A DNA stretch of 64,000 bases from Gonocerus acuteangulatus. Lineage: Eukaryota; Arthropoda; Insecta; Hemiptera; Coreidae. The stretch spans positions 83,890,923 through 83,954,922 of the forward strand of contig OX328124.1 of assembly GCA_946811695.1 (NCBI GenBank). Reading direction: 5' to 3'. Both the position numbers and the translations under genes were made by a program. The notes under the pieces are model-generated. The model saw only the letters and a list, made by a program, of their open reading frames with translations. It did no database searches and was not told where the DNA came from. The first letter of the stretch is position 1, and the number at the start of each line of letters is the position of its first letter. Positions 20,300 through 32,594 of the stretch are shown here, piece after piece.

Positions 20300-22955
20300 A
20301 TAAAAGAATGAGATTTAGGTTTTAATAGGTACCAATAGGTTTTAATTTGACCAATATATTCTGGACAGCACTGCAAAAAATCAAAAACATAACGTGCATT
20401 TTCAGATGTTATTTTTTTTTTTTTTTTTGATAAAACAAAATTGAACTCCTCATCAGAACAATCAGAAAGCTTTGGTTCTTCTCCGTTTTTGTCTTTCTGA
20501 GAAATGCTCGAATGATTTTGCTCTAGAGGAATACCTGGAGTGGATTGAAGTTCTTGAGAATATACCTTTGGAAATTTAGATCCCTGTTAAGCCAATTGTG
20601 ATTTTCCCTCAAAAATGGTTCCAAACATCTATTTGAGCATTCCATTTAAGTTAAAAATGATACCACCATTTCCTTAATTTATCCTGCAAACAGGTTTTCG
20701 CACTTTTTGTAATCGCAAAACGAAATAAGTTAGTCGATTTTTTCAAAGCCGTGTCAAAATGCATATAATGTATAGCGTTCTAAAAAAATTGAAACAGATC
20801 TTCATTTGTTGTAATTTCCATTGTGTCGAGGCGCGAGACAACATCAGACTGATTCCTAGTTTGCCTTTGAAGAGGATAAACGGAAAAACCAATAAAGTCA
20901 TTAATATAGGCGCGCAGGTATTAACAGACTGAGAACACACTTGTCTGAATAGACAAGTTTAGGCAAGATCTGACAACGCTGTGAATTAGACAACATACTC
21001 CTAAAAGAGTGCCAAGTTCGCGATTTGCGAAATCAATTAAATACAAAAATGTTCTTCTTGATGTAAAAAAAAAAATTAGGTGAATTTTTTTAAACCTTTT
21101 TTGCCAGTTTTTGATTAATTATAATGCTCTTAATGTGTACTGGAAGCAAAAATAATTTATAAAATAAAATAAGAGTTCACAACCTATTTAATAAGCTAAG
21201 GTGTTTTTCGACATAGCAATTATAACCAGGCTTTATGAATAAACAAATGCAATAATATGGCTAAAAATCAATTTTCTCAATAGAAAATGGTTAATTTTTT
21301 ACTAACAAGACAATCACAATCCGAAATTAAAAAGTTTATTTTTTCACCCAACGTCCAACATTACCGTGAGATCGCCTCAATGTGCGATGTAGCGGTCAAA
21401 AGTGTTAAAGTCATAATTGCAAACACAATCGCCTTTCCTGAGGAAGCTCATAAATAAATCGGGCTTTTTTCTTTTAAATAGTAACCCATAATTATTATTT
21501 ATGAAGATGAAAATCATTCCCCAGGTTCTTTAAAAACTTTCGACCTAATTACAAAGCTTGTGAAATTCGCTTGAAAACTTTCTTTATGGACGAAAAGCAC
21601 CATAAATAAAATAACAACATCAGGGAAGGAAAATAGTACATAATTTCGTATACTTAGGTCCAAGAACACCTGATTGGAATTCTTTTTAGGAGGAAGTTTT
21701 AAAAAATGAAATCTATTGAACAAATATTACATTCTTCCTGTAGTACATTTTTCTCATTTGAATGAATGTATATTGTGGAAATTGTGTTATATTCTCTAAC
21801 TCATATGCTTTAATCGATAGAGTTGGCAAGCCAGCTTCTTGAGCATCCAACTATGCCAAGTCTTTCCTCAGTTCATGTCCCACAAACCAGTGTCGACTTG
21901 TGTTTTCGATTTTAGATCTTTCTGGATATTAGAATTTTAATTTTATTTTTGACTCCATCGATTATCTAATCTAGCTGAATTCCGATAGCTCTAGTTTGAT
22001 CACGAGTCACAAAAAATAGATGTTTTGGTTGCGATTCACATAACTCACTAGGCACATTGAACAAAATAAATAGCTCTTACTTCGCGGGTATCTCATGGGC
22101 TAGTGGACAGCTGATCTCTAGTAGCTTCTATGCCTGGGAACCAGATAGCACTAGTTACAAATGGTACTTGTTAGGCGGGTTATTTAAATACGAAACAGCT
22201 CTTTACAATGACTTCAGACAAGACGTTCTATGCACCAGTCTACCTTGGTCCATGTTGTGTTTCCACATTTGCTTATGAGACCTCCTTACGGAATTGGCTG
22301 CTGCGTTCTTCAGGCAACTAAAAATGGCTGAGACATAAATATCATCTTCAAAGAACCCATAAAAAATAAAAAATATAAATAAATCCCATCTCTTCCTCAT
22401 AGAAGGGAATATGCCAATTTAGTGTACAATGTGTCTGGGGACTCTGTTTTGAAACACTTATATATGGGTAGGCGAAATATATTTCAGATCAAATAAACAA
22501 CAGGTAAGTAATTTAGCAAAGCATTCTGACCAGAAAAAAGTTTTCGGAAACGAAGTTGATTTGAACTGTTTTACTTACAATGAAGAAATAATTTTTGAAA
22601 GCTTTCAAAAGTGATGCTAAATTAGCGGAATAACAGGTAAATTTTCTATCAACTTGAAAGACTTTTCAAACCTTTTTATAGCTCAAAAACATTTTCTTTA
22701 TTATCCTTATTTTCCTTTCACATTCGAATGGCTCATTCTCTTTCTTTCTTTTTTTTTTTTTTTTTTGAAGAATTCATTTTCTTTAAATTTTAATGGAACC
22801 CTTGCCCTTTAAGAGTCCTTAGAAAACATTTCTTCTGATTAAGGCTGGTATTTAAATTTTCTTGTAAAAATGTCGTTTCGTATTTAAAGATTTTAATAGT
22901 CTTAATGCCATTTTTAGGTCTTAGGTAAGGTAGTATATATATATATATATATATA
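20300..22955. other. No gene; poly-T and TA tracts
   Basis: Includes a T tract at about 20411-20428, another at about 22747-22766, and (TA)n at 22935-22958. The small reading frames look random in composition. Confidence 0.45.
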
Positions 22956-22959
22956 TATT

Positions 22960-23215
22960 ATATGGAATCTTAGTATATTTCCGTAAAATCTCGGAAAATC
23001 GTAGTATATGGAAGATTGCCATTCGAAAGCTTACTAAATTCCCTACAAAAAAGGTTGTGGAGGAATTTTCGATTGGGCGATGTCAATCGGATAAATAAGT
23101 GCTTCAAACATCAAATGTACCTGTTTTGTTCTTTTGAACGGGTTTGTCGTTGTTTAAATCACTTTTTAATTAGTTGTTTTCGCTGTAAATTGCATTTATC
23201 TGTAAAATTAGTATT
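22960..23215 (-). repeat. Family A partial copy
   Basis: CATTCGAAAGCTTACTAAATT, then CGATTGGGCGATGTCAATCGG and ATAAATAAGTGCTT match family A in reverse orientation. Confidence 0.7.
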
Positions 23216-24000
23216 ATAGTAAATAAGACAATAAAATGAGTTACTTTTTGGTAATAGTGTTTTCCTGGAGCGAACGTTGGGAAGGCCGGGGAGTCATTTT
23301 TCCAGATTCAGGTAGTGGGAGAGTATCGTTTTCATCCGTCATATATCTAGGATCATAAAAGTATCTTTTTTGTCACTGTTAACCTCATTTATTAATTGGA
23401 TGTTGTATTCACTTTATAATTGATTTTTGTTATTTTGATTGGATTTTTTATTTCAATAAAACATGACAAGTAAATGAAAATCGTGTTTGTATTTTGTATT
23501 GACTTATAGAGCCTTACTTTAGAATGAGGTAGGGCCGAATTGTGCATTTTCCTCTTCTGTGCATGTTGGCTTCTGTCAGTTTCCTTGACGCCTTAATATC
23601 GCTTTTATTGGAGATGTTCGATTGGGTGTTGACAATTTTTACTGTAATATATATTTAAAAAAGTCCGTCACGCAGGAGCTGCATAACTAATCACTTTCCT
23701 CAGAATTTGGGTTGTTTAGACTGCTTTCCAGAAAAATTTGCTTTAAATATCCTACATAAATTAAATAAAAACATGAATAGATCTCTTTTAATTTTGTAAT
23801 GAGTAACTGATCAATTATTAATTTGCTTCCAGAGTTATGTTTACACATGGTACCTACTACACTGCGTAATACATACAAAAAAACTCATATTATCGTATTT
23901 TGATCTAACGCAGGAACAGGATATAGTCCCTCTAGTGGTAGAAAGCGCTCCTTGCGGCGGCTTTTTGAACCTACGTCTGGCGGGCTTTTCTATTGAAATA
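23216..24000. other. No gene; degenerate end motif
   Basis: CCGTCACGCAGGAGCTGCAT at about 23666-23685 resembles a family A-related end motif. No coding sequence. Confidence 0.4.
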
Positions 24001-24006
24001 TATTAC

Positions 24007-24500
24007 AAAGTAACCCCCCCCCCTTTCCGATTGACCGATTCAGCTCATTTTTACAACACTTCTTTCTCATGAGTTACCCACAACGTATACCGCGTTTCGT
24101 TACAATACAGCAGAAATTACAACCGGTATGAGTATATTAGTATTTTGGGTCCGGAGTAAACCCCCCCTCCTAATGAACCGATTTAGTTTATTTTTACAAC
24201 ACATATTTACCTGTGGATTACCACTACGAATACCGAGTTTCGTCGAAATATACCAAAAATCACGGCTGGTAGTGGCGAATTGGTATTGTGGGTCCGGAGT
24301 AAACCCCCTCTCCTAATGAACCGATTTAGTTCATTTTTATATCTCACTTTTCTCTCTATATTACCACTACGAATGCCAAGTTTCGTTGAAATATAACGAA
24401 TATTACGGCTGACATGGTCAAATTAGTGTTTTGGGTTCGGGGTAAACCCCCCCTTCCGGTGGACCGACTTTGGTGGTTAACGAACCCGTTCAATCGTTTG
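24007..24500 (+). repeat. Diverged tandem array, 141-146-bp period, about 3.5 copies
   Basis: Each unit carries CCGGAGTAAACCCC, CCTAATGAACCGATTTAG, TTCATTTTTA, TACCACTACGAATGCC and AAGTTTCGTTGAAATATA. Repeats of the CCGGAGTAAA landmark are 141 and about 146 bases apart. A (TA)n run at about 24572-24597 closes the element. Similar single units occur at 15585, so the array is likely part of a dispersed element. Confidence 0.75.
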
Positions 24501-24599
24501 CTAATTGAATGCTATGTACCAAGTTTCGTGACGAAAAAGCAAAAACTCTGGCCGCGATCGTGTTAACAGACATATATATATATATATATATATATATAC

Positions 24600-25830
24600 A
24601 TTTTAACGGGGGTCATTTTCGGTGTCTTCTAGGTAGGATCGATAAAGATTTGAAGGAATTTTTCAAAAATTCCGTCATGAGTCCAACCTCAATAGCTACT
24701 TTCCTTCGGAGGAAAGTGCTAAAAATGTTAATTTCTATTCTAAGCTTAAATTACACTAAGGATATGAATAGAACCGCGCTAAGTTGATGTTTTTCCTGTG
24801 AGTCAGGCTTTTTTTTTTTTTTTTTTTTTTTTTAAATAGTAACCCATAATTAATATTTATGAAGATGAAAATCATTGCCATGTTCTTTATATAATTTCGG
24901 GCAAATTACGAAGCTTGTGAAATTCACTTCCAAACTTTCTTTTAGGACGAAAAGCAACAGTTTTAGTATTATGATCTAAAAATACTTGGATGGGGAATAT
25001 AGAATTGTAAGGATAAAAGTTTGTAAAGCAATCCATCATTGCCTAGGTGAACTATTGGCTCTGATTGATCGACTTTTCCACTTGTTAGCTCTTTGCTTTC
25101 TGAGCAGGTCGAGCCTCCTTGGATGTATAGGCTTTATTTATTTAATGACAACTCTTTCAATCATTCAAACCTAGAATAATTCAATTATTCAAAATTTCTG
25201 AATATATTTAATTTATAAGAATATAAACAATTTTTTTTTAAATTTTTTAAACGTTTGGCTGCTGACTACATCAGTTAATATCATTATTTGGTTATAGACG
25301 AGTGTTAAATAATTAAATACATGCACACAAATATTATCAATGGAAAGTTTAAAATAATTGTCAAAAAAAGTCCAAACGGGCTAGAAGCAGATCCTCCGTA
25401 AAAGTAAAAAAAAATATTCTAATGTTATTTAGTATATGAAATATTGTTTGTACACGTACCCTGTATATTTGGTCCGCTCACAGCGCATATTAAGATTGAG
25501 GCGAAGGTGTCATTTTATCCAGCAAGGCAAAGGGCCAAAGAAATAAAATATAAGGTTTATAGTATAAAAATAACAAGAATGAAAAGGCGTGGATAAATAT
25601 TGGTGAAAAAGCGAATAAAACAGCTCTACAAAATACTGCACTTAAGAATAGACTGTCATTTGGCTTTAACAACATAATAATAACGAAAGGACGTTATAAA
25701 AAACAATAAAACTCCAGTCATTTAAAAAAAAAATACTCTTATAAAAGTAGCAAATAATCGATTTTAAATAGTAAATTAAGTGTCAAGAACATATGATGAT
25801 CAACTGATCGGACCTCAGATGCGAGGTAGG
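24600..25830. other. No gene; family A terminus fragment
   Basis: A degraded inverted family A end (GAACCGCGCTAAGTTGATG) lies at about 24773-24791, followed by a T tract (24810-24833). Otherwise nothing supported. Confidence 0.45.
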
Positions 25831-26784
25831 TACTAGACATGCGCGCCGCGCCGGCGCCGCTACGCCACGCCGGGTTTTAGCGGCGCCGCCGCCGCCGAGC
25901 CTATTCAGTCGGCGCGCCGATTGAGGGGAGGAAATCGGTGATTATACTGCATGGTGACCGGCCAGCGCCATTTTGAGCTTACCTTCTGATCGAATAACGC
26001 TTGTGTGTTGTGGTCGTTGATTAGAAAATGACAAAGCTTGCATCGGAAAAGCATAAAATAAAAGAATTTTATGTAAACCTGCTCTTTAACCAAGGCCGTC
26101 ACATCTCAGAGCCGGGCCCAGAACCAGATTTTGATCATGGGCCCCCAATATTGATTGATCGTGGTTGAAATGGATACTATCTACAATGTATTGATTTACA
26201 AAAGGTGTAATATGTATTTAAAACCATTTTAAAAAAAAATCTTAATACAAGAAGCGTGTACATATTGGGATTTCAAATCCACAAAACTGAACAGTCAAGT
26301 ACTTTCTCAGTGGGGACATTGGCAAATTATTTTCATCTTTGAGTTTCTAAGATTCTATTTCATTTTCATCAATCCTCAACAATAGAACAAAACTGGCAAA
26401 ATTCTAATTGACTGATATTATTACCATGGTTGCAGCCTCCTTAACCCCCCCCCCCCTTATATATGCCCATGGCTCACGGGGCACAGAGGACAATTGGTCA
26501 GGGGCCCGTGGTCTCAGGGGGGGGGTTTGAATTTTGTACTCGCAATATAATTTCGAATAACAATGTTTACGTACATTAAATAAATATAGATCCCATTCCA
26601 ACAAATATAGGCTAAACCGGCCTATATTTCTCAAATCAATTTGACACATATATAATGTGTTCCAATTAGCGAAGCTCCTGCGGTGCCCGGTGGTAACATC
26701 CCCCCCCCCCCGATGTGGCGGCCCTGTCTTTAACTCAATGAATGAATCCATCTTTTGGGGGAGATGCTTTGGAAACCTCGTAAT

Positions 26785-27704
26785 TGAAGAGAAAAACTCC
26801 GACTCGCAGGAACTGCGTCATCTTAGCGCTGTTCCGTTCATATCTCTAGTGCTAATAGTAAAGGAATAAATACAATTATTGGTTGGGTTTGATCATTCGT
26901 TAAAAATATAAAATAAAATCTCAAACAGAAGGAAGTTTAAAGTGCCACAACAGGAAACTGACAGTATCCTAAGACTCCCACACCAACACAACGTTCGCCC
27001 TGCGAGAACATTACGAGTATATCATTAAGTTTCTCATTTTCATGCCTTCTTTTACTAATAGACTAGTTTTTCTGATAATTACAATTTATCAAACAAGTGA
27101 GTAAAACAAACACAAAAGTCCGTTCAAAAGAAAGCAAACGCTTTCCAAGTTTTAAGCCCTCATTTCTCCGATTAACATCGCCCCATCGAAAATTATTTTA
27201 TAACAATTTATGTAGAGGCATTAGTAAGCTTTCGAATGGTAACCTTCCCCTTGCCACGACTTTCCAACCGATTTAAAGATATTTACTAAAAGATACGAAG
27301 ATCCCAAAATGTTACATGTCTACTCATAAAATATTTTTTTCGAATACTTTCTTCACTCGAAATGTAATCAACATCTTAGTTTAGATGAGATTTAAACACA
27401 TAGAACACACAAAATTAGTTTGTTCCACTTATCTCAATAACTGTTACAGATATCGCCTTAAAAATGGTTTCATTTGTTATCGTATGTTAAGGAACATATT
27501 ACGCGAGTATCTTCAAGCATATAAACCCGAAAACGTAACCGTTGCGGTTTTTTCGCGCAAATTTCGGGCCAAACCCCATGTTCCGGAGGGGGGATTCTGC
27601 TGGCTAACAAACTTGACGTTTCAATTTGGACGATTTTCGTACCAAATTTCATCAAAATCGGACCGCTTTTGAGCCTGTGAATAGCGGAGAAATATACATT
27701 ATGT

Positions 27705-27760
<56 letters not shown>
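26785..27760 (+). repeat. Family A copy nested in the hAT-like element
   Basis: Starts AAAAACTCCGACTCGCAGG with GGAACTGCGTCATCTTAGCG. Continues with TTTCTCCGATTAACATCG, AGTAAGCTTTCGAATGGTAA, CTCAATAACTGTTACAGATAT and CAAATTTCATCAAAATCGG, and ends in a 41-bp TA tract (27717-27757). The GTCGGCACTTCC/CGCGCTAAAA end is missing. Confidence 0.7.
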
Positions 27761-27762
<2 letters not shown>

Positions 27763-27948
27763 TTAGATGGAACGGCAATTTTCTCCAGCGGTGGTACTCC
27801 TCCTCACTTCTTCCCGGAATATTTCGATGGATTCATCTCCATCTTCTTCAGCCAGGTACTTGTTTCTTCCTCGGTGGTCGCCAAGGGTCTTCCCCTTGGC
27901 TGTTATAACAATTTTAACATCTCCCTTGGGGGTTAAAAAATACCCCAC
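27763..27948 (-). pseudogene. Short coding fragment of unknown repeat protein
   Basis: A 61-codon frame starts MGYFLTPKGDVKIVITAKG and continues through NKYLAEEDGDESIEIF to a stop next to the TA tract. The amino-acid composition looks protein-like rather than random, and its 3' third recurs at 15800-15860. I do not recognise the family. It opens just inside the right end of the hAT-like element, so it may be the start of that element's protein; alternatively it belongs to another inserted repeat. Function is not assigned. Confidence 0.3.
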
Positions 27949-28066
27949 GCCGTGCGCGCCGCCGCCGCCGGCCGTTTTAGTCCGGCGCGCCGCCGCCGGA
28001 AAATTCAGCCTCGGCGCGCATGTCTAGTAGGTACATAGTACAAACACTAGAACTTCAGGATATTAA

Positions 28067-28588
28067 GCAGGCCATTCACGCTCCAACTACCAGTACGACT
28101 TAGTAGGACTACTAATTGGATAGTTGACTCCACACACGCTCCGACTTGCTATCCAACTAGTGGTCCAACTTTAGTCCTACTCCGTTTTCAGGACTGCGAA
28201 CGTCGCTCACGAGCCGAAAAATGTATCGAGTGTAGACCGAAGACGCCCCGAAGAAAGTACAAGCACTGACTGAGGTTAGTTGGACGACTTTGATAAAACT
28301 CGTCCACTCACAATCCAACTCCGTCGCCAGTCGGATGTCGGACCTTCGAGTTGTCCCTCTAAATGTTCCGACTTGTCCAGCTAGACTTCCAACAATCCAA
28401 CAAGCCCATTCACAATCCAACTCCGTCGCCAGTCGGATGTCGGACCTTCGAGTTGTCCCTCTAAATGTTCCGACTCGTCCAGATAGACTTCCAACAATCC
28501 AACAAGCCCATTCACGATCCGATTTGTGGTCCAGCTTCGGATGTTAGACCACAAGGCGTAGTGGAAATCATAACGTGAATGGCCTGCT
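28067..28588. mobile_element. TTAA-flanked foldback element with internal 101-bp tandem repeat
   Basis: Left end GCAGGCCATTCACGCTCC and right end the inverted GCAGGCCATTCACGTTA lie between TTAA at 28063-28066 and 28589-28592. TTAA suggests a piggyBac-type target. Inside, a 101-102-bp unit starting CACAATCCAACTCCGTCGCC repeats at 28310 and 28411, with a partial third at 28513. Many short TCCAAC/TCCGACT motifs occur, possibly subterminal binding sites. No protein frame is credible. It starts only 32 bases after the hAT-like element's target duplication. Confidence 0.65.
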
Positions 28589-28592
28589 TTAA

Positions 28593-29505
28593 TTTTAAAC
28601 TTCATCATTTATAATATCTTAAGTAAAATATTTTATATTAATTACTATATTGATATCTACAAATCTTTTTTGGGTATTAAGGCCCCTCAATAGGTAGCTA
28701 GGAGAGCAATGAACCACGAATCATGTAGGGCATTTATAAAATAAATCAGCAAAATAAAAAGTAGTGTTACTTCTTATAATGCAACCAACCAAAAAAGTGA
28801 ATATACATAATTGGGTCAGAAATACTGAATATTAGAAAATATAAGTGAAAAAAAATTGTCTATCGAGTTAACAGACAAACACAAGCACACACACTTTCTC
28901 AACCTCAAGCCTCCAAACAATTCAGAAATATTTTGAGACATACATAAGAATAAATACTATTGATAAATAGACATTTGTCAAACATTCCTTGGTGGTTGCA
29001 TCTCAATAGAAACATTTCGGCGGAAAGTATTCAAACAGAAGTTGAAATGTCAAAGAACAATCTGAGAGATGTTCATTAGATTCTGGATTTCTATGGGTCT
29101 ACATGGATACCCGGGTTGAATTGAGGAGCATTGTGAATAGCTAAGATCTAGCAGTCTGTTCCATCAAAGCCTGTATACCATGTTAAAGGTTTGTTTAGCC
29201 TCCAGCACAGGAATTCCTCTTGTTGAATCCATTCATCAAACAGCTCATCTCCTCGCCTACTTCTCTAGTTACCTTTCGCTTCCTGACTAATTGGATCAAA
29301 CAAATCATATTGATATCGTTATTGAATATTTCATCCTGTATATAAATACATCGGGTAATAAGATGTATGATACAATATGACGGTTTTGTGGTCAAGGATG
29401 TCCTCACTCCCAGAAGGAATCTCAGATGACGTTGAAAGGGCCTTACCGAAGCTCCCTTCTGCTCCGACCAGAGATATCTGTGAGCCTCAGACATTGACGC
29501 ACTTG
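28593..29505. other. No recognisable gene
   Basis: AT-rich DNA; no supported feature. Confidence 0.45.
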
Positions 29506-29507
29506 AA

Positions 29508-30962
29508 GAAAAAGTCCGACTCCCAGGAACTGCATCATCATAGCGCGGTTCCGTTCTTATCCCTCGTCTCATTTGGAAAGATTAAAATAGAAGCAGTTAT
29601 TGTTTTGGTTCCACTTTTCTTGAAAGGTCTTGATTTATGATCTTACCTGGATTGGTCGGCCAACCAAGAAAGGCCACCGCTAGGCAGTTGAAAATTGTGT
29701 TGAAAAGGTCTTCGAATCTCTCTAAAAAGCTATATTTCTAACAATAAATTGTTTTTCTTATTTTACTTAACCTGTTTTATTGTCAAATCCAACTATAAGC
29801 AATTAAAAAATAACAAGATATAAAAACAGACAAGAAGAACCGTTCGAATAACCGAAATCAATTATTTTAAAGTTTTAAGCACTTATTTTCCGATTGATAT
29901 CGCCTAATCAAAACTTTCAATTCAAAACTAAGGGAAAGAGACAAAAGGAACGACAAAAACCTGTTCATATGAACTAAACAGACGTATTTGAAGTTTTAAG
30001 CACTTGAAATATCTTCGATCACCTAATCAAAAATTGTTTCAGAACCTTTTTTTTTTTTAGAGCATTTAGTAAGCTTTCTAATGGTAACCTTCCGCTTACC
30101 AATATTCTCAACCGTTTTCGTGATATTAAGGAAAGTGGGGTCTCCCATGGTCTAGTGGATAGCACGCTGGATTCATTAGCGGGAGATGGTGGGTTCGATC
30201 CCCACCGGCGACTGGAATTTTCTCATCCCACGGCTCGCTGAGAAAATTCCTGGCTGCACCCTGGACGTCGGCGCTAATGGCCAAGATTTTTCGATGCGCC
30301 GTATAAAAAAAAAAAAAAAAAAAAAAAAAATTAAGGAAAGTATACAAAGTTACCAAAACTTTTTATATCTGTTAATAAAATATTTTATTCTAACCCTTCC
30401 TTAACTCCAAACGTAACACAAATTTCAACATATTAGTTTTGAAGAAATTTGAACATGCTGAAAATGTTTCAACTGAATCCCATGATTATAAGTATCCAAA
30501 CCAAAAACGTTATTCAACAACTATTTTTCCAATTTTCTCGACAACGGTTAAAGCTAGTGCCTTAAAAATGATTTCATTCGTTTTTCTAAGCCCAGAAGCC
30601 TATAACACGAGCACTTGCAAGCATATGAAGTAAGCGGAACGATTTTTTTTCGCGCGACATTCGCTCCAAAAACCATGTTCCGGTGGGCGGATTCTGCCGG
30701 TTAACGATCTTGACCTTTCAAATTAGATGAAAGATTTTTGTTCCAAATTTCATCAAAATTGGACCATTATTCGCTGACGTATGCCGCGAACAGACAAATA
30801 TAAATATATATATATATATATATATAAATTTGAACCACCTTCATTTTCGGTCTCTAGGGGTACTGAAACGCAAGATTTTTTAGTCGGCACTTCCGGATTG
30901 CTTCATGCGATCAACCTTATAAGCGGGATTCCTCCCTATAGGGAGGGAGGAACCGCGCTAAA
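29508..30962 (+). repeat. Family A long copy interrupted by a SINE
   Basis: Begins AAAAAGTCCGACTCCCAGG with the GGAACTGCATCATCATAGCG hairpin and ends GAACCGCGCTAAAAGG at about 30964. All internal landmarks of the 10262-11640 copy are present, including CAAATTTCATCAAAATTGG and CTAGGGGTACTGAAACGC. A TA run lies at about 30800-30826. A SINE with target duplication sits at 30137-30329, so family A was here first. Confidence 0.75.
30137..30329 (+). mobile_element. Full-length tRNA-derived SINE with 12-bp target duplication
   Basis: Flanked by ATTAAGGAAAGT at 30125-30136 and 30330-30341. The head GGGGTCTCCCATGGTCTAGT with GGATAGC holds the A box, and GGGTTCGATCCCC is the B box, so the head is tRNA-like and would be transcribed by Pol III. 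A middle region with a CTGAGAAAATTCC block follows. The 3' end is GGCGC-TAATGGCCAAG...GAT-GCGCC (30272-30301), then TATAA and a long A tail. The hairpin tail is the same type as the LINE end at 7612 and the 5S SINE at 42084. A minus-strand reading frame across it is only a shadow. Confidence 0.9.
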
Positions 30963-30984
30963 AGGAAGCTAACAGATCACTCGG

Positions 30985-31375
30985 TCACTGCAGCAGATCT
31001 CTAGGCCACTGTCTTATGAGTCGCCTTAGTGTAGAGAGTGGGTGGGTGACGCTCGATAGGGGGAGTACTTCAGGATTTTGATGAATAGAATGTTTAGAGT
31101 GGGTACGTTGGAATCTGGATAATTTAACATACTTAACGAGTGGGATATTGAGGTCTTCATGGAGGTTGAGGTTGGAAACGTAGAATGGAGCATTCACTAT
31201 TGCTCTTAGGACTTTGGATTGGAATATTTGGATGCGTCACATATACGATGTTTACACAGTTCCCTAAAGCTTTGATCCGTAATAAGTGAGTTGCAGTGGT
31301 GGTTTATAAAGGATCAGTTTGTTTTCAGTATTCAAATGTGGTTTGAGGTTCAACGGTCTCTAGAGTTGTACAAAT
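30985..31375 (-). pseudogene. Jockey reverse transcriptase C-terminal fragment
   Basis: Minus-strand reading gives QSKVLRAIVNAPFYVSN, LHEDLNIPLV, then LRRLIRQWPRDLLQ-stop, the conserved C-terminus of Jockey-clade ORF2 (compare copy B ending RRLNRKWPRDLLR). Upstream, from about 31375, similarity continues with frame breaks (NTENKLILYK, LTYYGSKL). The fragment is truncated on the 5' side and abuts the end of the family A copy on the 3' side, with no LINE 3' region or A tail. This suggests deletion after insertion. Confidence 0.8.
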
Positions 31376-32590
31376 CATCTGGTAATTTTTTGATGAAATT
31401 TTGAAGGGTATTAACTAATAATACAAATCAAGATGAGGAATAACCCATCAGAATTCTCATATAACTTTATTTTAATTCAGCGTTTCGAACTACAATTCCA
31501 TCTCCAGCAATGCGTGTCCCAATAATAAATACTATAAAATTTAACAAGTTTTAATTAAAATAAAATGATTTTTGGACGAAATAAAGTCCATAACTAATTA
31601 GATAGTATGAACAAAATTAATAAATTCTCATTAGATGTCAGCTATATATAGTTATTTATTAATAGCCAAAAGAGCTATTTATTTATAAAGAGTTATTTAG
31701 CTATTTTATTTATTTATTATCAAACCGTTTTATTATTTTATTTAATCAAGAAGAATAAATTATTTTATTTATATTATTTACTGGGCACGACTGTTATATA
31801 TTTATTATTGGGACCTTCTGACCCACAAACAGGCATTTCATTTCCCTAATATCATAGATATAACTCAGTTATTAGATAACTTATATATAAAATGTAGTTT
31901 TTTTCAAAAAATAACCAAACAAGGATGATCTAGATTTTGCTTAATCACAACTGTCGACATTGTCTTCAAGGAATGTAGGTTTTGGGTGGGAGTTTTTTTT
32001 TTTTTCCTAAAGAGGCACCTAACACGGACAGGAACAAGTAGAGCTGATTTATCAAATTAATTGGCTTTGTTAATTCTATTTTTATTGACATGCCAAGTAA
32101 TAAGCACATTGCTCAGGGATGTGACTGCCTAAACATTTCTCACATTTTCCATCGGGAAAACCAGGAAAATGGATGTTGCTTAAAGTTAGGATGAGGCTTT
32201 CCCGCATGGTTTAATTTGAGCACAAGAACAGATACAATGTTATTAATGGGTGGTGACATTAATATAGAACGACTCTTATGATAGTACATCTTGGAGTCTT
32301 GCAAAAGTTGCGGGCCTTATTGTTAATTAGTAGGCCTTAGTGATAATGATACTGCATAGATATGATCAAATATTTACCTTTATTACTAGTAAAGCATTTC
32401 CCCGGGTTAGTATGCTTACAGAAAATCAACCAGTAACCATCTAATACATACCCAATTAAGGTTGGGTGTCTATTGGACTGTTGAGCTCCTCTACTCTTTT
32501 GAATAAACAAAAATTGGAGAGCTACTGAACAGGAAAAGTGGTAGTAAAATGTATCAAACATAACGCTTCATCTGTTAGAATCATTCTAGA
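31376..32590. other. No gene; hammerhead-like repeat end at about 31440-31520 (minus)
   Basis: In reverse the stretch reads CTGGAGATGGAATTGTAGTTC then GAAACGCTGAATTAAAATAAAG, which resembles the repeat ends at 10425 and 50275. The rest is AT-rich without features (TTATTTATTTA runs at 31640-31790). Confidence 0.4.
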
Positions 32591-32594
32591 TTTC

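Larger units (their letters stand above)
25834..28026. mobile_element. hAT-like element with GC-rich inverted ends and 8-bp target duplication
   Basis: Flanked by GTAGGTAC at 25826-25833 and 28027-28034. Ends are inverted: left TAGACATGCGCGCCG, right its reverse complement apart from minor changes, with about 80 bp of GCCGCC-rich subterminal sequence on each side in otherwise AT-rich DNA. An 8-bp duplication with this end type fits hAT superfamily elements. The 2.2-kb interior holds no complete transposase. It contains C/G homopolymers (about 26442, 26516, 26699), a family A copy (26785-27760) and a short minus-strand coding fragment near the right end. So it is either a non-autonomous element or one invaded by other repeats. 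Confidence 0.75.

Noticed and set aside
28290..28608. Frames with internal repeats across the TTAA foldback element
   Set aside because: The repetition reflects the 101-bp DNA tandem repeat; frames exist on both strands and have no domain.
30186..30404. Reading frames on both strands across the SINE
   Set aside because: They run through the tRNA-like head and poly-A tail (poly-Lys or poly-Phe) and are artefacts.
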